DNA of 64,000 bases from Bdellovibrionales bacterium CG12_big_fil_rev_8_21_14_0_65_38_15 (GTDB lineage Bacteria > Bdellovibrionota > Bacteriovoracia > Bacteriovoracales > Bacteriovoracaceae). The stretch spans positions 62,739-126,738 of the forward strand of contig PCUW01000028.1 of NCBI GenBank assembly GCA_002787775.1, in the 5' to 3' direction. Below, piece by piece: positions 21,548 through 31,062 of this stretch; the first letter of the stretch is position 1; every line of letters starts with the position of its first letter. A model generated the notes under the pieces. That model ran no database searches. It was given only the letters and a program-made list of their open reading frames with translations, and was not told the DNA's origin. The translations under genes and the position numbers were made by a program.

Positions 21548-21850
21548 ATGAAAAATTTAGTACTTGGTTTCGCTCTTGTTCTTCCATTAATCTTCGTTGT
21601 TAGCGCTGCTAATGCTGCTGACGGTGCTGGTCTTTCTGATCAGTCTGTTAAGTACATCGGTTATTTCTTCGCTATGGCGATCGCTGCTTTTGGTGGTACT
21701 GCTGCTCAATCAGCTGCTGCTTCATCTGCACTTGAAGGTATGGCTCGTAACCCATCAGCTGCTGACAAGCTTTTCGTTCCTATGATTCTTGCTCTGGCTC
21801 TTATGGAATCACTTGTGATCTTTACTCTGATCACAGTTTTCCTTGTATAA
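21548..21850 (+). CDS. atpE: ATP synthase Fo subunit c
   Basis: A 100-residue proteolipid with a signal-peptide-like leader (MKNLVLGFALVLPLIFVVSAANA) and two helices forming the ion-carrying hairpin, joined by the polar loop ARNPSA. The ion-binding carboxylate is the Glu of LALMESLVIF; helix 1 has a Gln in GGTAAQSAAAS that aligns with Gln32 of Na+-binding c-rings. GTGAGGAG lies before the ATG. A strong terminator follows, so this ends the gyrA-to-atpE run. Confidence 0.96.
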   Translation: MKNLVLGFALVLPLIFVVSAANAADGAGLSDQSVKYIGYFFAMAIAAFGGTAAQSAAASSALEGMARNPSAADKLFVPMILALALMESLVIFTLITVFLV

Positions 21851-21878
21851 GATCTAGTATTAAAAGATTTTAAAACTA

Positions 21879-21902
21879 GGCCATCTTCGGATGGCCTTTT
21901 TT
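21879..21902 (+). terminator. rho-independent terminator after atpE
   Basis: GGCCATC-TTCG-GATGGCC is a perfect 7-bp stem with a stable UUCG tetraloop, followed by six T residues. Confidence 0.95.
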
Positions 21903-22055
21903 ATTTCCAAGTACTTAGAAATTAGTAGCCTCATTTTATAGTCGAACTTCAATTCTTATTTGATAAAAAAGCAAGTAAATTCAAATGGTTAGGTTAATTT
22001 TCAAACATATTTAATTATCAAGATATCATCACTAAATACCGATAATTATTAAGTT

Positions 22056-24218
22056 ATGAATAAAGTTTTAACCCTTTTCATATTGTCGCTGATTTTTGTT
22101 TCATGCTCTGGAAAAAAGAGAGAACAGACAAGAGTTGTTTATACTGCTTCACTAATAGGTGGCGTGTCTTTTAGTGGATCTCTTGCAATTTGGGGCAGCA
22201 ATGATCGTGGAGATCAATTAGCAATTCCATACGGCACGACATCTAGTGCAGATACTATAAATATTCCAAATGGTAATTGGACATTTTTCGCTATTGGTTG
22301 GGAAGGATCAAATAATCTTGAAGGTAGTACTAAGTGTGCACAATCAACTTCAACTTTAAATGGCGGACAGTCGACAATCAATTTAACACTAAGCTCTTCT
22401 GTTTGCTCAGGATCCAGTTTTTCTGGTGGATCATATGTATCAGCAAATCAATTTTTACCTTTAAAAATAATTGGTTGTTATAACCCTGGCCCGTTAAGTA
22501 GCGGTCAAACTTGTGACAACTCGAATAAGGCGAATATTTCATCCGTAAAAGTTAAAATTGAATCAAATACACTCGATTCAAGTAAAACATTTGATCCAAT
22601 TTATTCAGAATGCTTTGATGAAAGTTCTGTATCATCTGGACTTCATACAACAGCGTTAACAATACCAACGGCACCTGGAGTTAACTTTCCTTTTAGCTTT
22701 GTGGTTGAGGCTTACTCAGATACTGGCTGTGTAACTTTATCTGAAGAGATAGAAGTAAAGGATAGTATGTTGGCCTTTACTTCAACACATGAAACCTACA
22801 CAGACACAATCAGTACTGAACTATTTTTAATTTCAGACAATCAGGGAAGCGCCGGGGTTGCGTCCCCTGCAAGCATGACTTTGATTACGTCCTCGCCGAA
22901 CTTTGATAATACACCCGACATTCAGGTTTCAGGTTTAACGTCGGGATTTAATATTAAGTTTTATGATGATGCTAGTTGTACAAATCAAATTGGAAGCGCG
23001 GCAATTACTACAGCGACAGAAACATTTACACTAAGTTCGCCACTGGCTACAGACGGAACTTATACAATTTATTCTATTCAAGAAAATAGTGGAGTTGACT
23101 CTGTTTGTTCATCAAGTTTTGTAACATACGTCTATGACTCAACAACGCCAACGGCACCCACAGCAGTAGCAATTACAACTGCTTTGAATAATAATTTTCC
23201 GATCATTAGTGTTAGTGGATTAGAAATCGGTGCAAATGTTGAACTTCATGCCGATGCTTCCTGTACTTCTCTTCAAGCGAGTTTTACAGCTGGTTCGACA
23301 ACTGGTAGCGGTACGATCTCAAGTCTTGCTGATAACACTTATACCATTTATGCCATGCAGACTGACACTGCTGGAAACCAGAGTCTATGCTCTACGGCTA
23401 ATGCTAACTTTACTATAGATACAATTGCTCCAGCACAAGCGAGTTCAGTAACACTAAGCTCTCCAGCGACATCACCTGGAAATATTACAACTCCAATTAT
23501 AAACGTAAATTTTTCTGAAGGGACAGCTGACGTTGAGCTGCACACTGACCCTACATGTAATAGTAACGTTGCTTCACAGCTTGGGGCATCTAATCCTGCT
23601 ACATTAACGACATCAACATTAAGCGAAGGAAACTATGTTTTCTATGCGAAGATTATTGATCCTGCCGGTAATAGTTCATGTTCAAGTGCCTTTGTGGCAT
23701 ATGATGTTGACTTAACTGCCCCAAGTGTAACAGGCCTTTCAAATAATGCGGGTGTTTATCAAACATTTAACTGGTCTTGGGGATGTACTGAAACCTGTAG
23801 CTATGATTACGATATCTCACAAAGTGCAACACCAACATTTCCGAACTCATTTTCAGCCACAACGAGTGATTCTGTCGTTAGCGGTGATGGTGTCTTTTAT
23901 ATTCATGTTAGAGCACAGGACTCCGCTGGAAATATTTCAGCAGCACAATCAGTAACTGTAAATATTGATAATACGGCCCCAGCTTATGACAATACAAAGA
24001 TTCCAAACTTTGATGAGATACTTTATACATCAGGATCAAGTGTTAAAGCTTATTGGCAGGGCTTTACTGATGTTAATATGGATACCTTTGACGTGATCGT
24101 TTATAGTAACCCTGGTTGTTCAACCTTGGTTGGTCAACCTTGGTTGGTCAATATAATCTTGGCAATTCATCTCCAGCATTTATACCAACAACACTTGCAA
24201 ACGGTAATTACTGGATAA
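22056..24218 (+). CDS. Ig-like-repeat lipoprotein, N-terminal part of a frameshifted gene
   Basis: A 720-codon frame with a lipoprotein leader (MNKVLTLFILSLIFVSCSGKK, lipobox FVSC). Behind it are about four bacterial Ig-like modules of about 95 residues carrying a Cys pair, recognisable by repeats such as VELHADASCTS, VELHTDPTCNS, IKFYDDASCTN and ending GTYTIYSIQENS, DNTYTIYAMQTD, EGNYVFYAKIID. In the fourth module (VIVYSNPGCSTLVGQ) the frame is broken at 24120-24147 by a 14-bp tandem duplication; about 24 further codons are out of frame. Removing one repeat copy joins this to the following frame. An outer-membrane or surface lipoprotein is likely; its ligand is unknown. Confidence 0.8.
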   Translation: MNKVLTLFILSLIFVSCSGKKREQTRVVYTASLIGGVSFSGSLAIWGSNDRGDQLAIPYGTTSSADTINIPNGNWTFFAIGWEGSNNLEGSTKCAQSTSTLNGGQSTINLTLSSSVCSGSSFSGGSYVSANQFLPLKIIGCYNPGPLSSGQTCDNSNKANISSVKVKIESNTLDSSKTFDPIYSECFDESSVSSGLHTTALTIPTAPGVNFPFSFVVEAYSDTGCVTLSEEIEVKDSMLAFTSTHETYTDTISTELFLISDNQGSAGVASPASMTLITSSPNFDNTPDIQVSGLTSGFNIKFYDDASCTNQIGSAAITTATETFTLSSPLATDGTYTIYSIQENSGVDSVCSSSFVTYVYDSTTPTAPTAVAITTALNNNFPIISVSGLEIGANVELHADASCTSLQASFTAGSTTGSGTISSLADNTYTIYAMQTDTAGNQSLCSTANANFTIDTIAPAQASSVTLSSPATSPGNITTPIINVNFSEGTADVELHTDPTCNSNVASQLGASNPATLTTSTLSEGNYVFYAKIIDPAGNSSCSSAFVAYDVDLTAPSVTGLSNNAGVYQTFNWSWGCTETCSYDYDISQSATPTFPNSFSATTSDSVVSGDGVFYIHVRAQDSAGNISAAQSVTVNIDNTAPAYDNTKIPNFDEILYTSGSSVKAYWQGFTDVNMDTFDVIVYSNPGCSTLVGQPWLVNIILAIHLQHLYQQHLQTVITG

Positions 24219-25405
24219 AAATTAAAGCTATTGACTTGGCGACAAATGAAACTGATTCCAACTGCAGTTCGATGTATTCAAAGGTTAATACCGGTTTTTC
24301 TTTTCCAAGCTGGGCACAATTCGATAACGGCACAAATTTTAGTCCAGTTAACGGAATGAAGAATGCAAAGACATTGGTTTCAAAAGTTTCTGGACCACCT
24401 GAAGTTGCAATTTTTGGTGGTTTAAAAGGAACTGCCATGACCAGTAGAGCAGAATTTCGACCAATTGGAGGAGTTCCATCTATTCAAGTTTTTAACAATG
24501 CTGGGGGCCAGGCGTTTATTGAATCTGCTGTTGCAAATGATCCAAATACACTTGATTTTTATGTTTTTAGCGGCATGACCCAAGCAGGAACATTTCATAC
24601 TGGAACAAATGTTTTTAACAAATACACATTTAATATTAATGGAGCAACGACTCTGAGTACAACTGGAGCACCTAGCTCAAGAGTTATGCATACAATGTCG
24701 CATACTGGAACCAAGCTTTGTGTTTGGGGAGGTTATACAAATACAGGAATGACAACAACCGCTTCGGATGGTGCATGTTATGATATTGGAGGAACAACCT
24801 GGTCTAGCATGGCCACGGCCCCAATATCATCACGAGCAAAGCATGTCGCAGAATGGACTGGTACAAAGGTATGCATATGGGGTGGCAATGGAGATGGAGC
24901 TAGTCCCACTACGTACAACGATGGTGCTTGTTATAATCCAGTTGGCAATACTTGGAATACGATGTCCACGTCACCTTTAACAGCAAGAACGAATCATAAA
25001 TCAGTTTGGACTGGACAGGAGATGTGTATTTGGGGAGGTGAAAATCCTTTAAGCACAACGTCATATGAAGATGGTGCTTGTTATAATCCAGTCGCAAATA
25101 CATGGCGATTAATGGGTGGTACAAAACCATCACTTGGTAGAGTTTTTGCCAATATGCTTTGGACCGGAGCAAGAATCTGTATCGTCGGCGGTTTTAAAAA
25201 ATATATATCAACTTCTCAAGAAACAACGTCATCATGCTGGAGTCCAATTTATAACGATTGGCAAAATATCAACACAACAGGATTGCCAGCTACACTTGAA
25301 AGCGGATCAGTATTTTTTGAAGATGATTTGTGTTTATTTGGTGGTTATTCAAACACTGGAGCACCAACGCCAGTCTCAACTACAACTTGTGTAAAGTTAA
25401 GATAA
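24116..25405 (+). CDS. Kelch-like-repeat region, C-terminal part of the frameshifted lipoprotein
   Basis: The frame continues the broken fourth Ig-like module (STLVGQYNLGNSSP, LANGNYWIKIKAID, NCSSMY) and then carries five or six Kelch-type blades of about 50 residues: VCIWGGNGDGA, DGACYNPVGNTWNTMSTSPL, MCIWGGENPL, DGACYNPVANTW, ICIVGGFK, LCLFGGYSN. Such beta-propellers bind partners or polysaccharides. Its only possible start here is a TTG inside the repeat, without a leader or ribosome-binding site, so alone it would not be exported. The intact product with the upstream part would be about 1,110 residues. Confidence 0.75.
   Translation: MFNLGWSTLVGQYNLGNSSPAFIPTTLANGNYWIKIKAIDLATNETDSNCSSMYSKVNTGFSFPSWAQFDNGTNFSPVNGMKNAKTLVSKVSGPPEVAIFGGLKGTAMTSRAEFRPIGGVPSIQVFNNAGGQAFIESAVANDPNTLDFYVFSGMTQAGTFHTGTNVFNKYTFNINGATTLSTTGAPSSRVMHTMSHTGTKLCVWGGYTNTGMTTTASDGACYDIGGTTWSSMATAPISSRAKHVAEWTGTKVCIWGGNGDGASPTTYNDGACYNPVGNTWNTMSTSPLTARTNHKSVWTGQEMCIWGGENPLSTTSYEDGACYNPVANTWRLMGGTKPSLGRVFANMLWTGARICIVGGFKKYISTSQETTSSCWSPIYNDWQNINTTGLPATLESGSVFFEDDLCLFGGYSNTGAPTPVSTTTCVKLR
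24120..24147. repeat. 14-bp tandem duplication causing a frameshift
   Basis: TCAACCTTGGTTGG is present twice in direct contact (24120-24133, 24134-24147), with TCAA beginning a third copy. 14 is not a multiple of three, so two copies break the frame and one copy (or four) restores it. Confidence 0.97.
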
Positions 25406-25434
25406 AAAAAGGGCCGCATTCGCGACCCTCTTTT
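25404..25434. terminator. bidirectional terminator between convergent genes
   Basis: AAAAAAAGGGCCGC-ATTC-GCGACCCTCTTTT forms a 7-bp stem with one imperfect pair, flanked by an A-run and a T-run. It lies between the stop of the Kelch-repeat frame (+) and that of the Cys-rich protein (-). Confidence 0.75.
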
Positions 25435-25457
25435 ATTCACACTAACTTGATTTAAAA

Positions 25458-26675
25458 CTAAAGCTTTCTATCAAAATTAATTGTCTTATTAAGCTCTGCT
25501 CTTACTGGAGTGACAAGTTCAGCACTTGGCTTAAGCATCAGTGTTACTTCAAAGTCATACTTCTTACCGTCTTTAAGTTCGGCGCCGATATTCTTGAAAT
25601 CAATATCAAGGAAAGTATTACCTTGAGTTTTCGCTGTTGTGTACTGACCTGGTGTAAGTACTTTTTCAAACTTGTAGCTACCAATACCAATGAAGCCTTT
25701 CTTTTTGATTTTGATTTTAATTGAAAGATCATCTTTCTTTAAAAGCTTCGCAATCTTTAGAACAAGGTGGTTTTGATCAGCCGAAGAAACATCAATAGCA
25801 CTTGTTAGAGGTGCAAGATAATCATCTTTAGCAATAAATGAGATATTAAATCTTGTATCAGTATTTAAGTTATCATCATTGTTATCGATGCTTTGCTTCT
25901 TGTTAACAAATACAAGTGAAGGAGTCTGTGAATCCTCTTTAACATTAAGGCTAACATTTCCAGCTTTATCTAATAAGAAAGATAGCTCTGCACTAGATGT
26001 ATTAGGATTTTGATCAGCATAGTTAATTTGGATATCAGCAACGTTCTTTCGAGTTACAGAATAAGGAACTTGACGAGTGCGAGTACAAGCATAGTCTTCT
26101 GAACGGTAACGAGTTACATCACGACATAAATATTCTTGATATGGAACGCTTGAGCAAACTTGGCGAGGTGGTTCATAGTCACAAACTCTTCTTGGGTTAT
26201 TTCTACATACACGCTCTGTATATGGAACATCTCTACAAGTTTGAGGCCCTGTTTCATTGCTACATTGTTGACGTGTTCCTTGTTGGCGACACTGACGTTG
26301 ACCATTTACAGTTGTACAAACATGATTTGGTACTGTTCTGCATACTCTGCGATCTGGCCCTGTCGTACATTGGCGACGAGTACGAGTTTCATTTCTGCAA
26401 ACTTGATCATTAACTGTTCGACAAACATTATGACCTGGTTCAGTTCTGCATTGTTGGCGATAACGAGTTTCGTAGCCACACACTTGTTCAGTATATGGAA
26501 TTTGGCGTGTACAAGTTGATGGGTACTGCTCTTCTCTATAACGAATAATTTCCGTTTCAAGGTCAAGTTCAAAACTATCGGCGTTTTGACCATCGTAATT
26601 AATTACTTTAGTTGATTCTGCATTAGCACTAAACACAACGCAGCACATAAATAGTAAAAGAAATAACTTCTTCAT
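25458..26675 (-). CDS. secreted cysteine-rich repeat protein
   Basis: A 405-residue protein with a signal peptide (MKKLFLLLFMCCVVFSANA). Residues about 54-205 form a Cys/Arg/Gln-rich block with 16 cysteines spaced mostly 6-12 apart in units such as QVCGYETRYRQQC, NVCRTVNDQVC, RVCRTVPNHVC, RVCDYEPPRQVC, often preceded by Val-Pro-Tyr-x-Glu. The C-terminal half (about 210-405) has no cysteine and looks like a beta-rich domain. An even number of cysteines suggests disulphides in the periplasm or outside. No family is recognised. Convergent with the Kelch lipoprotein and divergent from ribD. Confidence 0.75.
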   Translation of the reverse strand: MKKLFLLLFMCCVVFSANAESTKVINYDGQNADSFELDLETEIIRYREEQYPSTCTRQIPYTEQVCGYETRYRQQCRTEPGHNVCRTVNDQVCRNETRTRRQCTTGPDRRVCRTVPNHVCTTVNGQRQCRQQGTRQQCSNETGPQTCRDVPYTERVCRNNPRRVCDYEPPRQVCSSVPYQEYLCRDVTRYRSEDYACTRTRQVPYSVTRKNVADIQINYADQNPNTSSAELSFLLDKAGNVSLNVKEDSQTPSLVFVNKKQSIDNNDDNLNTDTRFNISFIAKDDYLAPLTSAIDVSSADQNHLVLKIAKLLKKDDLSIKIKIKKKGFIGIGSYKFEKVLTPGQYTTAKTQGNTFLDIDFKNIGAELKDGKKYDFEVTLMLKPSAELVTPVRAELNKTINFDRKL

Positions 26676-26922
26676 TAACGGATCTCCTTCCCTTGATCAC
26701 AATTTAATAGATAAGAAGAGGTAAGCAATTGATATGCCAATAAAATTAATTGTGTGCGAAGCACAAACTCATTGAAAGTATGTAAAGAAGAAATGGTCAT
26801 CATGACCCTAGTGCCACAATGACACTGAAATAAATTCACACAGTGACACCGTAGAGATGAAGTATAAAGAGGGCTTCTTGTCATAGAAATATGCAAAAGG
26901 TATCTAAGCGCAAGAGGATCTA

Positions 26923-27969
26923 ATGCAACAATTGGATTTTATTCATATGCGCCGCTGTTTTGAATTAGCAAAACAGGGTCAATACACCGTCACTCCAAAC
27001 CCTATGGTTGGATGCGTGGTCGTGCGCGGTGGTGAAGTCTTGGCAGAGGGTTATCACCTTCAAAAAGGTGAAGCTCATGCAGAACGTGATGCACTTTTAA
27101 AAATTGAAAATGCAAAAGGCGCGACTCTTTATTGTAATTTAGAACCTTGTTGTCATACAAAGAAAACAACTCCTCCATGCCTTCCATTGATAATTGAAAA
27201 ACAAATTTCTCGTGTTGTTATTTGTAATGTTGATCCTAATCCAATGGTAAGTGGACAAGGTATTAAATTACTTCAAGCTGCAGGAATAAAAGTCGATGTT
27301 GGAATTCTTGAAGAAGAAGGAAGTGAAATTAATAAAACTTTCTTCCACTCAATGAAAAATGCTAAGCCATATATAACACTTAAGTTTGCACAAACCCTTG
27401 ATGGGAAGATGGCAACTTTAAGTGGGGATTCAAAATGGATTTCATCAGAAAAATCTAGAAAAAGAGCTCATAAATTAAGACTCGAAAATGATGCCATTCT
27501 TGTAGGTGGTCGTACTTTAAACTTAGATAATCCTAAATTAACTCCACGATTTGGTTATGAAGAATTTGGTAAAGTCCCCTATCGCCTCGTTGTTGGTAAT
27601 CCTGAAAAAATGGATAGCAGCGCTGAGCTATTTAATGATGAATTTAAAGAGCGCACTATCATCTTATCAACAAATAAAGATGCAGCATTTAGTTCATCAA
27701 TAAAAAGAATCGAAATCGGATCAATTATTGATTGGCAAAATGTTTGGACAAAACTTCATGAGCTAGAAATCAGAAGTGTCTTAGTTGAAGGTGGCCCACA
27801 AGTTCTATCGAGCATCATTGAGCAAAACTCTTTTGATGCCGTTGAAGTCTTTATTGCCCCAAAAATACTCGGAGACGGCATTGCAATTTCAGGTCGAGCT
27901 CAAGAGTTAATGAAAAACACAATCCAATTAAGTGGAGAAGATCTTCACTTAAGTGCCAGGAGAAATTAA
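26923..27969 (+). CDS. ribD: riboflavin biosynthesis deaminase/reductase RibD
   Basis: A 348-residue bifunctional enzyme converting the pyrimidine product of GTP cyclohydrolase II by deamination and reduction. The zinc deaminase motif is GEAHAERDAL and LEPCCHTKKTTPPC; the reductase domain starts at about residue 145 (YITLKFAQTLDGKMATLSGD, SKWISS). AGAGGA precedes the ATG by 4 bases. First gene of the overlapping ribD-ribE-ribBA-ribH operon. No FMN riboswitch consensus is visible in the 247-base leader. Confidence 0.96.
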   Translation: MQQLDFIHMRRCFELAKQGQYTVTPNPMVGCVVVRGGEVLAEGYHLQKGEAHAERDALLKIENAKGATLYCNLEPCCHTKKTTPPCLPLIIEKQISRVVICNVDPNPMVSGQGIKLLQAAGIKVDVGILEEEGSEINKTFFHSMKNAKPYITLKFAQTLDGKMATLSGDSKWISSEKSRKRAHKLRLENDAILVGGRTLNLDNPKLTPRFGYEEFGKVPYRLVVGNPEKMDSSAELFNDEFKERTIILSTNKDAAFSSSIKRIEIGSIIDWQNVWTKLHELEIRSVLVEGGPQVLSSIIEQNSFDAVEVFIAPKILGDGIAISGRAQELMKNTIQLSGEDLHLSARRN

Positions 27970-28613
27970 TGTTCACTGGACTAGTAAAAGAAATGGGTCA
28001 GTTAGTCTCTTCCACAGTTACTGCGGAAGGAAAGAGATTGAAAATCAAAGCACCTAAGCTTATCAGTGAAATTGCTATTGATGATTCTGTTAGTGTTAAT
28101 GGTGTATGCCAAACGGCCATAAAAATTGATGGTGACTGCTTTGAAATGATCGCCGTTCATACCACACTTGAAAAAACAACGCTTGGAAGACTTAAGCAGG
28201 GTGATAACGTTAATTTAGAGTTAGCTCTTCGTGCTAGTGATCGCTTGGGCGGCCATATCGTTCAAGGCCACGTTAATGGAACAGCTATTCTTGAGCATGT
28301 TGAAAATTTTGGTGAGAATTATAATCTGAAATTTAAAATAGATTCAAGCCTAAGAAAATATATTATTGCTGAAGGCTCGATAGCAATTGATGGAATAAGC
28401 CTTACCGTTTCTGCAATCGGCGAAACTTGGTTTGCTGTCACTATCATTCCACATACATGGAACAATACAGTTTTAGGCCAAAGAAAAGTAGGCAGTGAAG
28501 TTAATATTGAAGTCGATGTCTTAGCAAAATACCTTGAAAACCTCGTTAAATATAATACTCAACCGACGCCATCAAAGATCAGTGAGAGCTGGTTAAGGGA
28601 GCGAGGCTTTTAA
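27969..28613 (+). CDS. ribE: riboflavin synthase alpha chain
   Basis: A 214-residue enzyme that dismutates two 6,7-dimethyl-8-ribityllumazines to riboflavin. It begins MFTGLVKEMGQL (family MFTGIVE.G) and has two tandem lumazine-binding barrels: SVSVNGVCQTA with LGGHIVQGHVNG in the first, and GSIAIDGISLTV with IPHTWNNTVLG in the second. Its start overlaps the ribD stop by one base and its stop overlaps the ribBA start. Confidence 0.97.
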   Translation: MFTGLVKEMGQLVSSTVTAEGKRLKIKAPKLISEIAIDDSVSVNGVCQTAIKIDGDCFEMIAVHTTLEKTTLGRLKQGDNVNLELALRASDRLGGHIVQGHVNGTAILEHVENFGENYNLKFKIDSSLRKYIIAEGSIAIDGISLTVSAIGETWFAVTIIPHTWNNTVLGQRKVGSEVNIEVDVLAKYLENLVKYNTQPTPSKISESWLRERGF

Positions 28614-29827
28614 TGTTTGATACAATTGAAAGTGCTATTGAAGATATAAAAAATGGAAAGATGATCATAGTCGTTGATGATGAGGACCGTGAAAACGAAG
28701 GTGACTTCGTTATGGCGGCCGATATTGTAACGGCTGAATCTATTAATACGATGGCGACCCTTGGTAGAGGTTTGATTTGTACACCGCTTGATCGTGACTT
28801 AGCGATTAAGTTTAATCTTCCTTTAATGTTAAAACAAAACGACTCAGCTCATCACACCGCTTTTACTATTTCCATAGATCATAAAGATGCTGGTACCGGA
28901 ATATCTTGTGTTGATCGTGCCATCACGATTAAAGCTTTGGTTCGTGAAGAGACGCTTGCCGAGGACTTCTTAAGACCAGGTCATATCTTTCCATTAATCG
29001 CTAAAGACGGCGGCGTTCTTGAAAGAGCTGGACACACTGAAGCCTCAGTCGACTTTTGTAAGTTGGCAGGCTTAAATCCGGTTGGTGTTATTTGTGAAAT
29101 CATGAATGACGATGGAACAATGGCCAGGGTTCCACAGCTTAAAGTTTTAGCAAAAGAAAAAGGTTTTAAACTCGTAAGTATTGAACAATTAAAAGAATAT
29201 CTTTTATCCAATCCAATAAAGACAAAACAATCTCAAATGTACTTATCCGAAACGATAAACTTTCCTACTAAATATGGAAAATTTCAATTGAGTATGTTCG
29301 AAGATCCAATTGCAAGTGACCATCATACTGTTGTTCATATGGGAGATTTAGACTCAAATGAACCAGTCCTCGTTCGAATTCATTCCGAGTGTTTAACCGG
29401 TGATGTGTTTGGATCATCTCGTTGTGATTGTGGCGATCAACTTGAGCAATCAATGAAAGAGATTGCTAGGCGTGGCTTAGGTGCCATCGTCTATTTACGT
29501 CAAGAAGGTCGAGGAATAGGACTTCCTAATAAGATTCGCGCCTACGCCCTACAAGACAAAGGGCTAGATACTTTCCAAGCTAACGAGTCCTTAGGACTTC
29601 CAAGAGATTCAAGAAATTATAAAAACGCAGTTAATGTCTTAAAGATATTAGGTGTTAAAAATGTGGAATTAATAACAAATAACCCACAAAAAATTGCAGC
29701 TTTAGAAGCAGCCAAGTTTGATATCGTTAATCGTCATATCCTCAAAAGTCAGGTGAATGAGTTTAATCACGACTATTTGTTGGCAAAGAAAAATATTACC
29801 AAACACAACATTGATTTTATAAATTAG
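28613..29827 (+). CDS. ribBA: bifunctional DHBP synthase / GTP cyclohydrolase II
   Basis: A 404-residue fusion giving both starting branches of riboflavin synthesis. The N-terminal DHBP synthase has [16 protein letters not shown] (about residues 22-37) and RPGHIFPL. The C-terminal GTP cyclohydrolase II has [20 protein letters not shown], which holds the zinc cysteines, and [10 protein letters not shown]. All catalytic motifs are present. It overlaps ribE by one base. Confidence 0.97.
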   Translation: MFDTIESAIEDIKNGKMIIVVDDEDRENEGDFVMAADIVTAESINTMATLGRGLICTPLDRDLAIKFNLPLMLKQNDSAHHTAFTISIDHKDAGTGISCVDRAITIKALVREETLAEDFLRPGHIFPLIAKDGGVLERAGHTEASVDFCKLAGLNPVGVICEIMNDDGTMARVPQLKVLAKEKGFKLVSIEQLKEYLLSNPIKTKQSQMYLSETINFPTKYGKFQLSMFEDPIASDHHTVVHMGDLDSNEPVLVRIHSECLTGDVFGSSRCDCGDQLEQSMKEIARRGLGAIVYLRQEGRGIGLPNKIRAYALQDKGLDTFQANESLGLPRDSRNYKNAVNVLKILGVKNVELITNNPQKIAALEAAKFDIVNRHILKSQVNEFNHDYLLAKKNITKHNIDFIN

Positions 29828-29837
29828 GAGTATTGCA

Positions 29838-30308
29838 ATGGGACCAATTTTTGAAGGAACACTAAAAGCAGACGGGCTTAAAATTGCGATCGTAGCTTCT
29901 AGGTTTAATGACTTTATCGTCTCTAAACTAGTTGATGGTGCAAAAGACTGTTTTATCCGTCACGGCGGCGAATCTAATGATATGGCGATGGCATGGGTTC
30001 CTGGTGCTTTTGAATTGCCATTAATGGCAAAAAAACTAGCTGAATCAAAAAAGTTTGATGCAGTTATTTGTCTCGGTGCTGTTATTCGTGGCTCGACAGC
30101 GCATTTTGATTTTGTTGCAGGTGAAGCTGCCAAAGGAATTTCTCGCGTCAATCTAGACACAGGAGTTCCAACTATTTTTGGCGTGATTACCACTGATTCA
30201 ATTGAACAGGCTATTGAGCGCGCTGGTACAAAAGCTGGAAATAAAGGTTGGGAAGCAGCTCTCTCTGCGATTGAAATGAGTACCCTTCTTAAGAGAGTTG
30301 AGCTCTAA
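29838..30308 (+). CDS. ribH: 6,7-dimethyl-8-ribityllumazine synthase
   Basis: A 156-residue enzyme that condenses DHBP with the aminopyrimidine. Motifs: [47 protein letters not shown] (catalytic His), [23 protein letters not shown] precedes the ATG. Its last 20 bases overlap the 3' end of the minus-strand methyltransferase gene, so the two transcripts are antisense there. Confidence 0.97.
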   Translation: MGPIFEGTLKADGLKIAIVASRFNDFIVSKLVDGAKDCFIRHGGESNDMAMAWVPGAFELPLMAKKLAESKKFDAVICLGAVIRGSTAHFDFVAGEAAKGISRVNLDTGVPTIFGVITTDSIEQAIERAGTKAGNKGWEAALSAIEMSTLLKRVEL

Positions 30309-31062
30309 ATCGATCATACATCAAGATAGCTCCGGCCCCCGCAGCATTGAGGTGGGCCACTTCTTGAATCATTGGGATTTTTAATATTTGATCACAGGCA
30401 TCTATGATCGTAGAAGACATTCCGTGTCCTTCACTTCCTATAACAAGTCCACAATCACTTTTAGGCCAAATATTTTCAGTCAAAAGTAAACTACCCGCCT
30501 CATTGGCTCCGCCAAAAACTTTATGACCTAGAGATTGAAGTTTTGTAATTGAATCTTTTAAATTATAAGTATGATGCCACTTCATGAAGAAAATATTCCC
30601 CATAGAAACTCGAATGCAACGTCTAATAAAGGGATGGCATGATTCGTGATCAAAAAGAATATTTTTAAATCCAAGACCAGCAGCACTTCTTACTAGGGCA
30701 CCAACATTTTCTGGCGAGCTAACACCGTTGAGTATAAGAGTATCGCCTTTGAAGTCTTCTAGTTTAGAACTTGTTGGTAGCGAGGCCATGGCGATGACGC
30801 CCTGATGATAGTGATAACCAACAAGCTTAGACATATCTGCTTTATTTAATAAAAAATGATTATCAAATTTAGAAATATCGAGATTTGTTTCTTCTATCCA
30901 TTCTTTAGTCGAAAGGATCGTAGTCGCGAAACTGGAGCACATCAAGAATTTTTCAATAACTTTTTCGCTCTCAATTACAATTTGATTGTTTTCAAGACCA
31001 CCGCGACCTTTTAAGGACCTAAAGGAATCAAGCCTCGAATCATTAAGTTCAAGATGTATCAA
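30289..31062 (-). CDS. SPOUT-family (TrmH/SpoU) RNA 2'-O-methyltransferase
   Basis: A 257-residue protein with the three SpoU motifs: [17 protein letters not shown] (about residue 135), [14 protein letters not shown], and [15 protein letters not shown] at the C-terminus. The N-terminal about 90 residues are a substrate-binding domain, as in rRNA methylases of the TrmH/RlmB group. The exact target (rRNA or tRNA) is not determined. The ATG overlaps the uvrA stop by 4 bases. Confidence 0.88.
   Translation of the reverse strand: MIHLELNDSRLDSFRSLKGRGGLENNQIVIESEKVIEKFLMCSSFATTILSTKEWIEETNLDISKFDNHFLLNKADMSKLVGYHYHQGVIAMASLPTSSKLEDFKGDTLILNGVSSPENVGALVRSAAGLGFKNILFDHESCHPFIRRCIRVSMGNIFFMKWHHTYNLKDSITKLQSLGHKVFGGANEAGSLLLTENIWPKSDCGLVIGSEGHGMSSTIIDACDQILKIPMIQEVAHLNAAGAGAILMYDRFRAQLS

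Noticed and set aside
26675-26896. 73-codon minus-strand frame upstream of the Cys-rich gene
   Set aside because: It lies in the divergent promoter region with no ribosome-binding site or similarity to a known protein.
26676-26922. FMN riboswitch before ribD
   Set aside because: The leader lacks the conserved RFN-element blocks; only short TGACAC repeats and a TGGTCATCATGACC-like palindrome are present.
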